From an uncultured Verrucomicrobiota bacterium (GTDB lineage Bacteria > Verrucomicrobiota > Verrucomicrobiia > Verrucomicrobiales > DEV007): DNA of 45,735 nt. Within the stretch, counting starts at the first letter, position 1. Every line of letters begins with the position of its first letter. The stretch covers positions 1-45,735 of the forward strand of contig CABXDI010000009.1 of NCBI GenBank assembly GCA_902510815.1, in the 5' to 3' direction. The notes under the pieces were generated by a model, which saw only the letters and a program-made list of their open reading frames with translations, did no database searches and was not told where the DNA came from. Shown in pieces: positions 1 to 7,829 of this stretch. The position numbers were made by a program, and so were the translations under genes.

Positions 1-345
1 TATTAAATTTGGCACAAGTTCAGTATCAATCCGTTGAATCAATCTTAACTCTGATAGCCTATTGATAGAAAGGTCATCAGCTATCACCACATCAAATTTG
101 CCTGGTTCGGAAGCAAGCCTGGCTTCAACCTCATCCGGATCGTTATAAATTATGTATTCAACCTCTATTCCAGTGTCTTTAGTAAATTGATTAAGAACAT
201 CTGGGTCAAAGTACTTAGACCAACTTAATAACTTTACAGAATTTAAGTTATTAGGGGCATTATTTGACTCTGTATTTTCAACTTTTTTGCATGCAGCGTG
301 GCAAAATACCACCAAAACTAGGCTTATTGATAAAAACTTTCTCAT
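1..345 (-). CDS. PotD/PotF-like polyamine ABC transporter substrate-binding lipoprotein (partial)
   Basis: This gene enters from the left edge, so only the first 115 residues are visible, reading leftward from an ATG at 345. The N-terminus MRKFLSISLVLVVFCHAAC is a lipoprotein signal peptide with the lipidated Cys at residue 19, followed by a polar linker. The mature start (VKLLSWSKYFDPDVLNQF, then TGIEVEYIIYNDPDEVEARL and KFDVVIADD) matches the first lobe of spermidine/putrescine-binding proteins, which normally begin with a short strand, a W-Y/W-x-Y-like segment and a VxVDxxxSNE-like stretch. The inferred role is capture of polyamines or a similar small cation for an ABC importer. The other subunits would lie to the left. 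A 14-base inverted repeat sits immediately upstream (349-420). Confidence 0.75.
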   Translation of the reverse strand, partial: MRKFLSISLVLVVFCHAACKKVENTESNNAPNNLNSVKLLSWSKYFDPDVLNQFTKDTGIEVEYIIYNDPDEVEARLASEPGKFDVVIADDLSINRLSELRLIQRIDTELVPNLI

Positions 346-348
346 ATG

Positions 349-420
349 AATTAAAATTATGGTTATTATAATATAATGTTAAGTTTTAGTTCTTCAAATA
401 TATTTTCCATAATTTTAATT
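349..420. promoter_or_regulatory. 14-bp perfect inverted repeat upstream of the PotD-like gene
   Basis: Positions 349-362 (AATTAAAATTATGG) and 407-420 (CCATAATTTTAATT) are exact reverse complements separated by 44 bases. The left arm lies only 3 bases upstream of the PotD-like start codon on the minus strand. On that strand the element would form a long-looped stem in the leader, or it could be a paired operator site. The arms are AT-rich, which weakens the case, but 14 exact matches in the divergent promoter region with the MATE gene are more than expected by chance. No known regulator motif was recognised. Confidence 0.35.
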
Positions 421-531
421 AATTCTATATTTTATAAATAAATCAAAATTATTAATATATCTAAACAATCTAACTTGCGTTAAAGCCTAGTTATAGATGA
501 GATTCGCTTAACAAAAATGGAAAACGATTGA

Positions 532-1905
532 GTGAAGCGATCAGATAAACAATCAAACATAAGCCACTCTCCCCCTTCATATATGGCAACTCTCAAGTTG
601 GCCATGCCTATAATATTATTGAACTGCACGTTTGCCATGATGCATGCAACTGACGCATGGGTAGTCGGCAAATTAGGTGGCACAGAACTCGCAGCAATCA
701 CCTTTCCCTCAATAAGCATTTTTGTTATCGTCAGCTTTGCATACTCATTTCTTGGTATAGTCACAGCACAGATAGGTCAAAGTTATGGCGCCGGTGAAAA
801 TAACAAATGCGGTCAATATGCATGGATAGGACTAATATCCGCTTTTTTGATTGGCATATTATCAATTTGCCTCTGGCCAGCAGGTGTAATTTTTGAATTG
901 TTTGCCGGCAACCAAATTGATTCTTTAGGCAATCTTGAGTCTAGGTATTTTAAGATCAGCCTCCTTTCACTACCTGGAGTCCTAGCAACTAACGCCATTG
1001 CTAACTATTACATTGGTACTAAAAACCCCTCGGTAGTATTGATCTGCAGCATTATAGGATTAATTCTCAACATTGCATTTACCTATTGGTTAGTCTTTGG
1101 CAATTCAATCATTCCTAAATTAGGATTTAATGGAGCCGCATGGGGAACAGTAATCGCAACAACCATCGAATTTGCTCTGATTTTTCTTCACTTCTGCCTC
1201 TCTAGATCAAATAACAAAATGATGACCAATCGACCGCCTAAAAGCTTAATGGGCATGAAGAAGCTTTGGTCAACTGGACTGCCGGCAGGAACTCAAGGCG
1301 CCGTCGATGCTCTATCTTGGGGCGTTCTTATCGGAGTCCTTATTTCATATTACGGGGAAAACGCCTTAGCTTCTGCAGCAATTCTTACGCGTTTATGGCA
1401 ATTTATATTTATGCCTGCCGAAGGTGTTGCAACCACCCTAATCGCACTAGTCGCCAATTCAATCGGAGAAGGGTCAGTAAAACATGCCAAGCAGCACGCT
1501 AAAATATGCTTTCGCATCAATTCTTTATTTATGGTTTCCTCAGGCTTGATTCTATTTCTTTTCCGGTACCCCTTGGTTTCTTTTTTCACAGACCAGAGTG
1601 AAATTATCAGCATCGCCTGCAGCTCAATTATTTTTATTAGTATTGCTCAATGGTTTGATGCAATGAATGTCACCTACCTTCATGCCCTGCAGGGAACAGG
1701 CGACACTAAGTGGACCTCAAAGGCTACAATCATAATAAGCATTATAATACTTGGAGGAGGAGGAGCTATTTCGGTAATCTTTTTTAAAGATCTAGGATCT
1801 TCACTGATCTGGGCCCTTGCAATGCTTTACAGCATATTACAGGGATCACTTTTCCGAAAAAGGTGGCACTCGAATTCATGGCAACATTTAAACCTCCGAG
1901 GTTAA
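532..1905 (+). CDS. MATE family multidrug/toxin efflux transporter
   Basis: This is a 457-residue polytopic inner-membrane protein of the size usual for MATE (NorM/DinF) exporters, which expel cationic compounds in exchange for Na+ or H+. The conserved first-helix signature is present (MPIILLN, then ATDAWVVGKLGGTELAAI), as is the second-half repeat (GLPAGTQGAVDALSWGVLIG, with GENALASAAI after it) and the paired segment MPAEGVATTLIALVANSIGEG. About twelve hydrophobic helices can be counted. The longest frame starts at GTG 532, directly after an in-frame TGA. ATG 583 is an alternative that would put helix 1 about ten residues from the start. Substrate cannot be inferred. The gene is convergent with the amidinotransferase-fold gene, only 8 bases apart. 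Confidence 0.88.
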   Translation: MKRSDKQSNISHSPPSYMATLKLAMPIILLNCTFAMMHATDAWVVGKLGGTELAAITFPSISIFVIVSFAYSFLGIVTAQIGQSYGAGENNKCGQYAWIGLISAFLIGILSICLWPAGVIFELFAGNQIDSLGNLESRYFKISLLSLPGVLATNAIANYYIGTKNPSVVLICSIIGLILNIAFTYWLVFGNSIIPKLGFNGAAWGTVIATTIEFALIFLHFCLSRSNNKMMTNRPPKSLMGMKKLWSTGLPAGTQGAVDALSWGVLIGVLISYYGENALASAAILTRLWQFIFMPAEGVATTLIALVANSIGEGSVKHAKQHAKICFRINSLFMVSSGLILFLFRYPLVSFFTDQSEIISIACSSIIFISIAQWFDAMNVTYLHALQGTGDTKWTSKATIIISIIILGGGGAISVIFFKDLGSSLIWALAMLYSILQGSLFRKRWHSNSWQHLNLRG

Positions 1906-1913
1906 ATAATTAT

Positions 1914-2924
1914 TTATATTAAACGATATTGATACGAAACTCTATTCAAGTGCATCACCATACATGACAATGCAGCCCCCCCTTTTTGATATTCGCTCAA
2001 ATTGAATAAGGCTAGTTCAAAGCCATTATCCGCGGCTATATCCTCAAGCTTCCGATTCTTTGCTAATTCCAGACGGTAATTCTCTGTTCCTTTCTTAAGC
2101 TCATGAATATGAGATCCATTAAGCAAATAGTTACCTAACCTCACCGAATTACACAATCCAGGAAGAGCCTCATCTCGTGAAACATCAATAATCTCAGTCA
2201 CTGCTTCAATTTTCTTAATTTCACTTGTTGATAATAGATCAGTACAAACAATTGTTTTTTCATATGTTAGTGGAAAAATTGAACAATCAAGATGATATAG
2301 ATATGGATCCGATTCGCGAACTTTAATAATCTTCATATCAAACTGCTCCTCAAATTGATCATACGTCTCCCTCTGAGATCGCAAGCCATATCCTCCAATA
2401 TAAACATTATCATAGAGATGCTTAAGCTCTGCCTCGCCTTCAAACTTGGTGCTTGGAACAATTGTTTTATACCCCATTGATTGAAAAAATCTGACTCCAA
2501 CTTCGGTCTCACCAATTCTTGGCCTTGAGTCATAATTTGAGATAACCACAGTGTCCCTAGCTGGCAAATGTTCTAACACGATACCTAAATTAGCTGTGAA
2601 AACGAGATCCTGTAGACCACAATTAGACGGAACAGGCAGCAACTGAACAACTCCTCTGGAAGATAAAAATTGGTATAATGCCTGAAATTGTCTAGCCGCT
2701 TTCTTATCATCCACCTTGCGTTCGAGATCGTCCAAATCTTCCATCCATATATTATTAGGAGTCGAAGTATTATACGAAAGTGGCGGACACATTAAATACG
2801 TGGGCACATCAAGGTGACTAAGATTCCAAGCCTTAGAAGGCGGAGCCGAATGAACAAAGGGGTTTTGAACAGAGGTTTTATCTCTAGTTAAGGCACTTAT
2901 TTTTGGTGATTTTGAATCAATCAT
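1914..2924 (-). CDS. Amidinotransferase-fold hydrolase (dimethylarginine dimethylaminohydrolase / arginine deiminase related)
   Basis: This 336-residue protein belongs to the guanidino-group modifying superfamily that acts on arginine-like substrates through a cysteine thiouronium intermediate. The expected catalytic elements appear in order: GLQDLVFTANLG (103-114), FEGEAE (161-166, acidic substrate-binding residues), catalytic His 211 in LYHLDCSIFPL, and catalytic Cys 321 in KGGAALSCMVMHL near the C-terminus. The length is a little above the usual 260-310, with an unconserved N-terminal 30 residues. The start ATG overlaps the stop of the upstream decarboxylase as TAATG, so the two are probably translationally coupled. 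The substrate (methylarginine, arginine, agmatine or another guanidino compound) cannot be assigned from sequence. Confidence 0.8.
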   Translation of the reverse strand: MIDSKSPKISALTRDKTSVQNPFVHSAPPSKAWNLSHLDVPTYLMCPPLSYNTSTPNNIWMEDLDDLERKVDDKKAARQFQALYQFLSSRGVVQLLPVPSNCGLQDLVFTANLGIVLEHLPARDTVVISNYDSRPRIGETEVGVRFFQSMGYKTIVPSTKFEGEAELKHLYDNVYIGGYGLRSQRETYDQFEEQFDMKIIKVRESDPYLYHLDCSIFPLTYEKTIVCTDLLSTSEIKKIEAVTEIIDVSRDEALPGLCNSVRLGNYLLNGSHIHELKKGTENYRLELAKNRKLEDIAADNGFELALFNLSEYQKGGAALSCMVMHLNRVSYQYRLI

Positions 2925-3655
2925 TATAATTCGAAAGGACGTTTAATTTCAAGTAATGGGTCAACTCCCGCTTCAACGTGGGTCCCCTCTTCTAGTAAAA
3001 AATCAAATCTCATAGCGTTCGTTAAAGGAATTATTAGATCTACTTGAGACCCATAACGGATTTGAGAAAACCTTTCATTCTGCTCATAAGCTCGGTGAGG
3101 CTTTAAATCGAAAGGAGTAATCGAATCAACATCATAATCAGCAAACTGGAGGATATAATAACTTAGCCCCAAATCCATTGCTGATACCTTGTTAAGAACT
3201 CTTTGGTTAGAATGTAAATAGTCTGCATTATCGTGATCAACAGAGAGATCATCTATTAAGGCATTTTCCATAGCCAACATTGGTCGATTATGGCTTTCAA
3301 TTGGCTCCAGCTCCCGATAATTTAGTACACCCGGATAAGGAATTCGGTTAACGTGAACATCATAAAATGTCATAAAGATACCAATAACCAAACTCATTAC
3401 AGATGGATAATCTGGGTCTCTAACAGCTTCTTTAAGCGAATAATTCTTTCCTTTGACCTCTATTACTGGGTCATCACCTCTAACCAATTTCTGATAAATA
3501 ATTACACCATCAGCAGGTGAAAAGAAAAAATCCCTATCGGACTGTATAGGTCGCATAGGGTCACGAAAAAAATGGCGCTCCGACAGCCACCGTACTGATC
3601 GCCCTTTAACGTCCGAAATATCATCTCTGACCCAATCTGCTAATAGTTTTGCCAC
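2924..3655 (-). CDS. psd: Phosphatidylserine decarboxylase family protein
   Basis: This 243-residue protein matches the pyruvoyl-dependent phosphatidylserine decarboxylases, which convert phosphatidylserine to phosphatidylethanolamine. Visible motifs are HFFRDPMRPI (28-37), FSPADG (45-50, triad Asp 49), the strongly conserved DVHVNRIPYPG (99-109, triad His 101), and RYGSQVDLIIP (200-210), in which Gly 202-Ser 203 is the predicted self-cleavage point that makes the pyruvoyl group. The GSQ form resembles the short bacterial/archaeal subfamily (GSR) rather than the LGST of the Escherichia coli enzyme. There is no N-terminal membrane helix. It is the first gene of a two-gene unit with the amidinotransferase-fold hydrolase. 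A related amino-acid decarboxylase activity is possible but less likely. Confidence 0.85.
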   Translation of the reverse strand: MAKLLADWVRDDISDVKGRSVRWLSERHFFRDPMRPIQSDRDFFFSPADGVIIYQKLVRGDDPVIEVKGKNYSLKEAVRDPDYPSVMSLVIGIFMTFYDVHVNRIPYPGVLNYRELEPIESHNRPMLAMENALIDDLSVDHDNADYLHSNQRVLNKVSAMDLGLSYYILQFADYDVDSITPFDLKPHRAYEQNERFSQIRYGSQVDLIIPLTNAMRFDFLLEEGTHVEAGVDPLLEIKRPFEL

Positions 3656-3730
3656 TTCAATATTTTGTTTTATTAGATATTTTAAAATATTTAATAATTT
3701 AGATATATCAAATCATTTTTTATAAAATTA

Positions 3731-3764
3731 TCATATTTGAATCCCTTTTTTTTATCAAATATGA
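3731..3764 (-). terminator. Hairpin between mtfA-like gene and psd
   Basis: TCATATTTGA (3731-3740) and TCAAATATGA (3755-3764) are exact reverse complements with a 14-base loop. On the minus strand the hairpin lies about 120 bases downstream of the mtfA-like stop and is followed by a T-rich stretch (TAATTTTAT), so it may end that transcript. The remainder of the 231-base gap (3656-3886) is AT-rich with homopolymer runs and a second 14-base palindrome (3677-3690), and no gene was seen there. An operator for psd is the alternative reading. Confidence 0.4.
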
Positions 3765-3886
3765 GAATATGTGGTCAATATTAAGTGAATTTTGAATTTT
3801 TTTTTAAAAATATTATTATATGAAATCTAATTATTAGGACTGAACAATAGCCAAGAAAACTTAAACAAGTGGAGATTTATATTCTT

Positions 3887-4717
3887 TTACCACTCCAGAG
3901 GATCTAGCATATAGAAACTTTTAAGCTCTTTATAAATAGCTGGATATCGATTTAGAAGCTTCTTAGGTTTTTCGAAAAAAGTTTCCGTAGATACAGCAAA
4001 AAATTCAGCAGGGTTTGTAGCTCCGTAGGAATCAATAACAAGTTTTCTACCAGCTTTTAGCCGCTTAGCATGTTTTTCAAAAGCTTCCTGAAAATTTTTA
4101 GACCAATCCTTATGCTCATTAACAAATGCCCTTAATGGCGCACCATCAGCTACCCCATCCCATTGATCTAGTTGATGAGCAAATTCATGAATAACAAGAT
4201 TTTGACCATCATTAGCAATTGCTGGCCCTCTCAACGAATGTTTCCACGACAGGATTACTGTACCTTTTTCCCAGGATTCCCCTAATCTAGTACCTCCTTT
4301 GCCTACTGTCCCATCTTGATTTTGCTGTGCACCTGCGCTGTACATATCTTCATAAACTAAGATTGTGGTTAGTTTATCATAAACCCCACACCTTCCATTG
4401 ACTAAAAGTAAACACGCCTGACCAGCAATCGTAACACACATTTCTTCTGTTAATTCATCCAACGAGCCACAAGCTTCAAAACTTTTTTCTTCCATAAAAA
4501 CATTTATATAGGAATGCAATTTATCTCTAATTTGCTCAGGCATCTTATTGTATAGAGGAAAATCTTCTTTGAGTACCTCTTTCCAATTTTCGGGAAACTC
4601 TGACTCCATGAGCTTCTTCCGTATTTCATCTTTAGAACTTGATCGGTTTATTGCATAAATCACAACAACCGTAATCAGGACCACAATAATGATTAATATG
4701 ATGTATGCGTTATCCAC
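3887..4717 (-). CDS. mtfA: Membrane-anchored MtfA-like zinc peptidase (M90 family)
   Basis: This 276-residue protein is closest to MtfA (Mlc titration factor A), a zinc aminopeptidase that in Escherichia coli binds the glucose repressor Mlc. The zinc motif HEFAH is at 177-181 in VIHEFAHQLD, and a downstream glutamate in NPAEFFAVSTETFFEKP (near 238) is the likely third ligand. ACLLLVN and YEDMYSAGAQ also fit the family. The N-terminus differs from the E. coli protein: residues 4-22 are a single hydrophobic helix followed by basic residues, so this version is probably tethered to the inner membrane. It stands alone, with a divergent esterase gene 97 bases upstream. Its partner is unknown, and no Mlc homologue is visible. 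Confidence 0.85.
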   Translation of the reverse strand: MDNAYIILIIIVVLITVVVIYAINRSSSKDEIRKKLMESEFPENWKEVLKEDFPLYNKMPEQIRDKLHSYINVFMEEKSFEACGSLDELTEEMCVTIAGQACLLLVNGRCGVYDKLTTILVYEDMYSAGAQQNQDGTVGKGGTRLGESWEKGTVILSWKHSLRGPAIANDGQNLVIHEFAHQLDQWDGVADGAPLRAFVNEHKDWSKNFQEAFEKHAKRLKAGRKLVIDSYGATNPAEFFAVSTETFFEKPKKLLNRYPAIYKELKSFYMLDPLEW

Positions 4718-4765
4718 CTAGCATTATAATAAAATGTAAATTGATAAAAAAACGAGCAGAATTAT

Positions 4766-4791
4766 TATAATCAATTAGCCAGTCCTATAAT
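4766..4791 (+). promoter_or_regulatory. Candidate -10 elements for the esterase gene
   Basis: Two exact TATAAT hexamers occur on the plus strand at 4766-4771 and 4786-4791, 49 and 29 bases upstream of the esterase start. The first has TTGATA (4741-4746) upstream, but with a long 19-base spacer. Either could serve the esterase-lipase transcript. AT-rich sequence makes chance matches common. Confidence 0.3.
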
Positions 4792-4814
4792 CAAAATTAA
4801 AATAAAAACAGCAA

Positions 4815-5813
4815 ATGCCGAAATTACTCATATTTCTAGCTTTAATATTAGTTCAAAACCTACCAATTAATACGCTTGCAAACCCCTCTCGAAAGGGCAG
4901 CGAAAAAGTCAAAGTGTTCATACTAGCTGGACAATCTAACATGGAAGGGCATGGTTTAATAAAAGGAAAACCTGGCCAAAAGGGAACACTTGAAACTCTA
5001 GTCAATGATCCTGAGGCATCAAAAGATTATAAAAATTTAATTACTAGTGCAGGCAATTGGGTCATCAGAGATGATGTCTGGATTAGTTGGATTAATAAAA
5101 ACGGCAAACTCACTGTTGGAGGCTATGCGGGACGAGGTTCTATCGGTCCAGAACTTGGCTTCGGGTGGGAGGTCGGAGACTTCCTAAAAGAACGAATCAT
5201 TTTATTAAAATTCGGACCAGGAGGAACTAGCCTAGCTGGGCCTTGGAGACCTCCTAGTTCTGGAGCAAAAGGTGACAAACCGCGTGGTGACTTAATTGGA
5301 TCGCAATATGAGCACTTAGTCAAAAAGACTAAGGACGTTTTAAACCATGTTGAAAAATACTTCCCCAGTCTAAATGGAGTTGAATTAGAACTTGCAGGTC
5401 TTGGCTGGCATCAAGGATGGAATGATGGTTGCAGCTTAAATGATTCTAAAGAGTACAAAGAAAACCTCACAAATTTCATTAATGATATCAGAAAAGATTT
5501 AAATGCCCATTCACTCCCTTTTGTAGTAGCAGGGAGTGGCTTTGGAGGATGGGGACAATCTATCGATAGACGATTAATGATAATGCAAGCTCAGAAATCA
5601 GTCACCGAACTTCCACAATTTAAATCTTCTTCAAAATACGTTGAAACGAGGGGCTTCTTTCGTGATGGCTCCGTTTCACCCAGACCCATCAGATATCACT
5701 GGTGCTGTAACGCAGAAACCTATTGGTTAATCGGTTCGGGAATGGGAAAAGCAATGGTTGAACTTCTAGGCGGACCTGATGCCCCTGCCAACCCATCACC
5801 TCCTAAACCCTAG
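4815..5813 (+). CDS. Secreted SGNH-family carbohydrate esterase (sialate O-acetylesterase-like, CE6-type)
   Basis: The first 22 residues (MPKLLIFLALILVQ, ending near TLA) form a cleavable signal peptide, so the 332-residue enzyme acts outside the cytoplasm. The SGNH pattern is visible: VFILAGQSNMEGHG (34-47) carries the nucleophile Ser 41, LLKFGPGGTSLAGPW has the block II Gly, LGWHQGWND resembles the block III segment of SASA esterases, and YHWCCNAETYWLIG supplies the C-terminal catalytic His. Such enzymes remove acetyl groups from polysaccharides. The C-terminus is proline-rich. The lipase gene begins 8 bases downstream, so they are probably cotranscribed. The exact glycan substrate cannot be told. 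Confidence 0.82.
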   Translation: MPKLLIFLALILVQNLPINTLANPSRKGSEKVKVFILAGQSNMEGHGLIKGKPGQKGTLETLVNDPEASKDYKNLITSAGNWVIRDDVWISWINKNGKLTVGGYAGRGSIGPELGFGWEVGDFLKERIILLKFGPGGTSLAGPWRPPSSGAKGDKPRGDLIGSQYEHLVKKTKDVLNHVEKYFPSLNGVELELAGLGWHQGWNDGCSLNDSKEYKENLTNFINDIRKDLNAHSLPFVVAGSGFGGWGQSIDRRLMIMQAQKSVTELPQFKSSSKYVETRGFFRDGSVSPRPIRYHWCCNAETYWLIGSGMGKAMVELLGGPDAPANPSPPKP

Positions 5814-5821
5814 GAAAAGCA

Positions 5822-6649
5822 ATGCTAGAATTTTCATTAAAAGGTAAAGGGTTTAATCTTCAAAATGCATATAACTGCTGCTTACTCTCAAAGGCTGCAT
5901 ATTTACCAAAGGAACTAATTGCTCATCAATTGATTGAAGAATTTGGAATGTCTGAGGTAAAAAAATTCTCTAATCTAAACTGTAAAGGCTTTATCGCATC
6001 TTCGGAACAAGTAACTGTGATCTCATTCACTGGAAGTGAATTTGATTTTGACACCTGGCAAGAAAACATAGACGCTTTATTTTCTCCTGGACCGTTTGGG
6101 TCTAACGATCGAGTTCATAGAGGTTTTAATTTGGGAATCTCACAAATCAAGGATGATTTAATAACTAAAATTAAAATCACACAAAATAAAAAAAGACCAC
6201 TTTTTATTACTGGGCACAGTCTTGGAGGGGCCATTGCCAACATTTTTGCAGCACACCTCCTTCATGAAGAATTAAAGCCATATTCAATATATACTTTTGG
6301 AGCACCAAGAGTGGGATGTAAAAAGTTTAAACAACTTTATAACTACATTTCAAAAGGAATAAGCTTTCGTATCGTAAATAGACATGACATTGTCCCACGA
6401 ACACCCCCAAGGCTTTCTACATTCGATCATGTCGGTGAACTACATTACATAGATCCTTCTGGCGCTATACAAAAAGGCATCAGCGCATGGAGAAGATTAC
6501 TTATGTATCTCGACCCATCTGGAAAAACTCCAAAAGCACACATTAAAGAAATAATCAAAAGGTTACCAAATGCAATTGATGACCACTCTCTTGAAAATTA
6601 TTTGGAGAGAATTAATCAAGCTCTAAAGAACCAGGAAGTGCATAATTAA
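5822..6649 (+). CDS. Class 3 lipase family protein
   Basis: This 275-residue alpha/beta hydrolase has the class 3 lipase arrangement. VISFTGSEFDFDTWQENID (67-84) is the oxyanion and lid-side region (usual F-R-G-T), FITGHSLGGAIAN (128-140) carries nucleophile Ser 133, RIVNRHDIVPRTPP (183-196) carries the likely Asp 189, and DDHSLENYL (253-261) supplies the probable catalytic His 255. No signal peptide is evident, which contrasts with the secreted esterase immediately upstream. The stop codon overlaps the yaaA stop codon on the other strand. A phospholipid or acylglycerol substrate is likely from the family, but no specificity can be read. Confidence 0.85.
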   Translation: MLEFSLKGKGFNLQNAYNCCLLSKAAYLPKELIAHQLIEEFGMSEVKKFSNLNCKGFIASSEQVTVISFTGSEFDFDTWQENIDALFSPGPFGSNDRVHRGFNLGISQIKDDLITKIKITQNKKRPLFITGHSLGGAIANIFAAHLLHEELKPYSIYTFGAPRVGCKKFKQLYNYISKGISFRIVNRHDIVPRTPPRLSTFDHVGELHYIDPSGAIQKGISAWRRLLMYLDPSGKTPKAHIKEIIKRLPNAIDDHSLENYLERINQALKNQEVHN

Positions 6650-7413
6650 TCCCTCAAAAAAACCGGAAGATTTGGAGATGATTGTTCAGGACAATAGTAG
6701 TATCCACCGCAATTAAAAGACAACAGCTTGGAAGGCTCCCTAACCTTATTTTGAATAATAAAATCAGCCATCATTCCTCTTGCCTTTTTTGCATAAAAAC
6801 TAATGAACTTATACTTACCGTTCTTATGGTCTTTGAAAGTAGGCGTAATAACTTCAGCATTAATTGATTTTAACTCTATAGCGTTTGCATATTCATTCGA
6901 CGCTAGATTAACGAGAGCTTTACTTTTTGTTTCCTTAATACATGCATTTATTGAATTAGTTAATTTCTTCCCCCAAAAATCATACAGATTTTTCCCCCTT
7001 TTATTATCAAGAGCTGTGCCCATTTCTAACCGATAGGCCTGTATCAAATCTAACGGCTTGAGTATACCATATAGGCCACTAAGAATACGTAGGCGGTTTT
7101 GTGCAAAATTAAAATCACTTGCCTTCCAACTTTCTAAATTAAACCCTGTATAAACGTCACCTTTGAATGCTAGTAACGCTTGCCTTGAATTATTGACATC
7201 AAACGGTAAGGACCATGACCTATACCTATCGTAATTCAATTTGGCAAGTTTTTCGCTTATGCTCATAAGTGAACATAAATCATCCTGACTAATCTTTTTT
7301 AATCGATTAATTAAAATTTTAGAGTCAGAAACAAATTCGGGACTTGAGTAAGTGCTAGTTAAGCACTTGCCATCAAAATCTAAAGTCTTAGCAGGAGAAA
7401 GGGTTACAATCAT
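6646..7413 (-). CDS. yaaA: Peroxide stress protein YaaA
   Basis: The 255-residue protein opens with MIVTLSPAKTLDF, the diagnostic start of the YaaA (DUF328) family, and continues with ISEKLAKLNYDRYRSW, ALLAFKGDVYTGF, LRILSGLYGILKPLDLIQAYRLEMGT and NLASNEYANAI, all typical. Length matches the E. coli protein (258). YaaA limits intracellular free iron and so lowers DNA and protein damage during hydrogen peroxide stress. The gene is convergent with the lipase (four-base overlap at the stops) and divergent from the WXG100-like operon, sharing the 137-base region 7414-7550. Confidence 0.93.
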   Translation of the reverse strand: MIVTLSPAKTLDFDGKCLTSTYSSPEFVSDSKILINRLKKISQDDLCSLMSISEKLAKLNYDRYRSWSLPFDVNNSRQALLAFKGDVYTGFNLESWKASDFNFAQNRLRILSGLYGILKPLDLIQAYRLEMGTALDNKRGKNLYDFWGKKLTNSINACIKETKSKALVNLASNEYANAIELKSINAEVITPTFKDHKNGKYKFISFYAKKARGMMADFIIQNKVREPSKLLSFNCGGYYYCPEQSSPNLPVFLRD

Positions 7414-7476
7414 ATTAGAGTAATACTTTTATCTGTTGTTTTCTATTCTTTATATTCTACGTCAATTCAATTAAAT

Positions 7477-7528
7477 AAGCCTTAACAGGCAAGAAGGCTT
7501 GGAAATCCAAATCTTTTAACATTACAAT
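7477..7528 (+). promoter_or_regulatory. Stem-loop, small palindrome and candidate promoter upstream of the WXG100/FtsK operon
   Basis: AAGCCTT (7477-7483) and AAGGCTT (7494-7500) form a 7-bp stem with a 10-base loop. GCCT and AGGC inside it (7479-7482, 7487-7490) could form a competing smaller hairpin. Directly next to it lies the palindrome TTGGAAATCCAA (7499-7510). TTGGAA (7499-7504), an 18-base spacer and TACAAT (7523-7528) form a weak sigma-70-like promoter that would start transcription about 15-20 bases before the 7551 start codon. The arrangement suggests a controlled promoter, but no regulator is identified. Confidence 0.35.
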
Positions 7529-7550
7529 CTAAATTTAAAAGAACAATTAT

Positions 7551-7823
7551 ATGGCTCAAGCAATAATGGATCCAGAAGAAGTTCGCCGTTTTGCGGAGGA
7601 ACTTAAGCGCTTTAACGAAGATGTATCGACAAGAACATCCTCTCTCCAAGCACGCTTTTCAGCATTAAGCAATACTTGGAAAGATCAAGAACACACTAAG
7701 TTTGCAGAAGAATTTGAAGGAATGATGAAATCGTTACGGAAATTCATTGAAACGTCTCAAGCCCACTCCCCTTTTCTATTGCGCAAAGCAAGACGAATTG
7801 AAGAATATTTAGACCAGAGTTAG
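7551..7823 (+). CDS. WXG100-like small helical protein (W-x-D variant)
   Basis: This 90-residue, highly charged, Cys-free and all-helical protein has the size and layout of WXG100/ESAT-6 proteins: a helix (8-42), a turn containing NTWKDQEHTKF (residues 43-53), and a second helix to the C-terminus. The turn carries W-x-D where the family name gives W-x-G, followed by the usual aromatic residues on the next helix (F53, F57). There is no signal peptide, as expected for substrates or structural parts of type VII secretion. It is the first gene of a four-gene operon; the next starts 6 bases after its stop. The assignment rests on pattern and context, so a generic coiled coil is the alternative. 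Confidence 0.6.
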   Translation: MAQAIMDPEEVRRFAEELKRFNEDVSTRTSSLQARFSALSNTWKDQEHTKFAEEFEGMMKSLRKFIETSQAHSPFLLRKARRIEEYLDQS

Positions 7824-7829
7824 ACCATC

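Noticed and set aside
1903-1916. 14-base palindrome TAAATAATTATTTA at the convergent end of the MATE and amidinotransferase-fold genes.
   Set aside because: It consists of A and T only and overlaps the stop codons; it is likely chance in AT-rich sequence.
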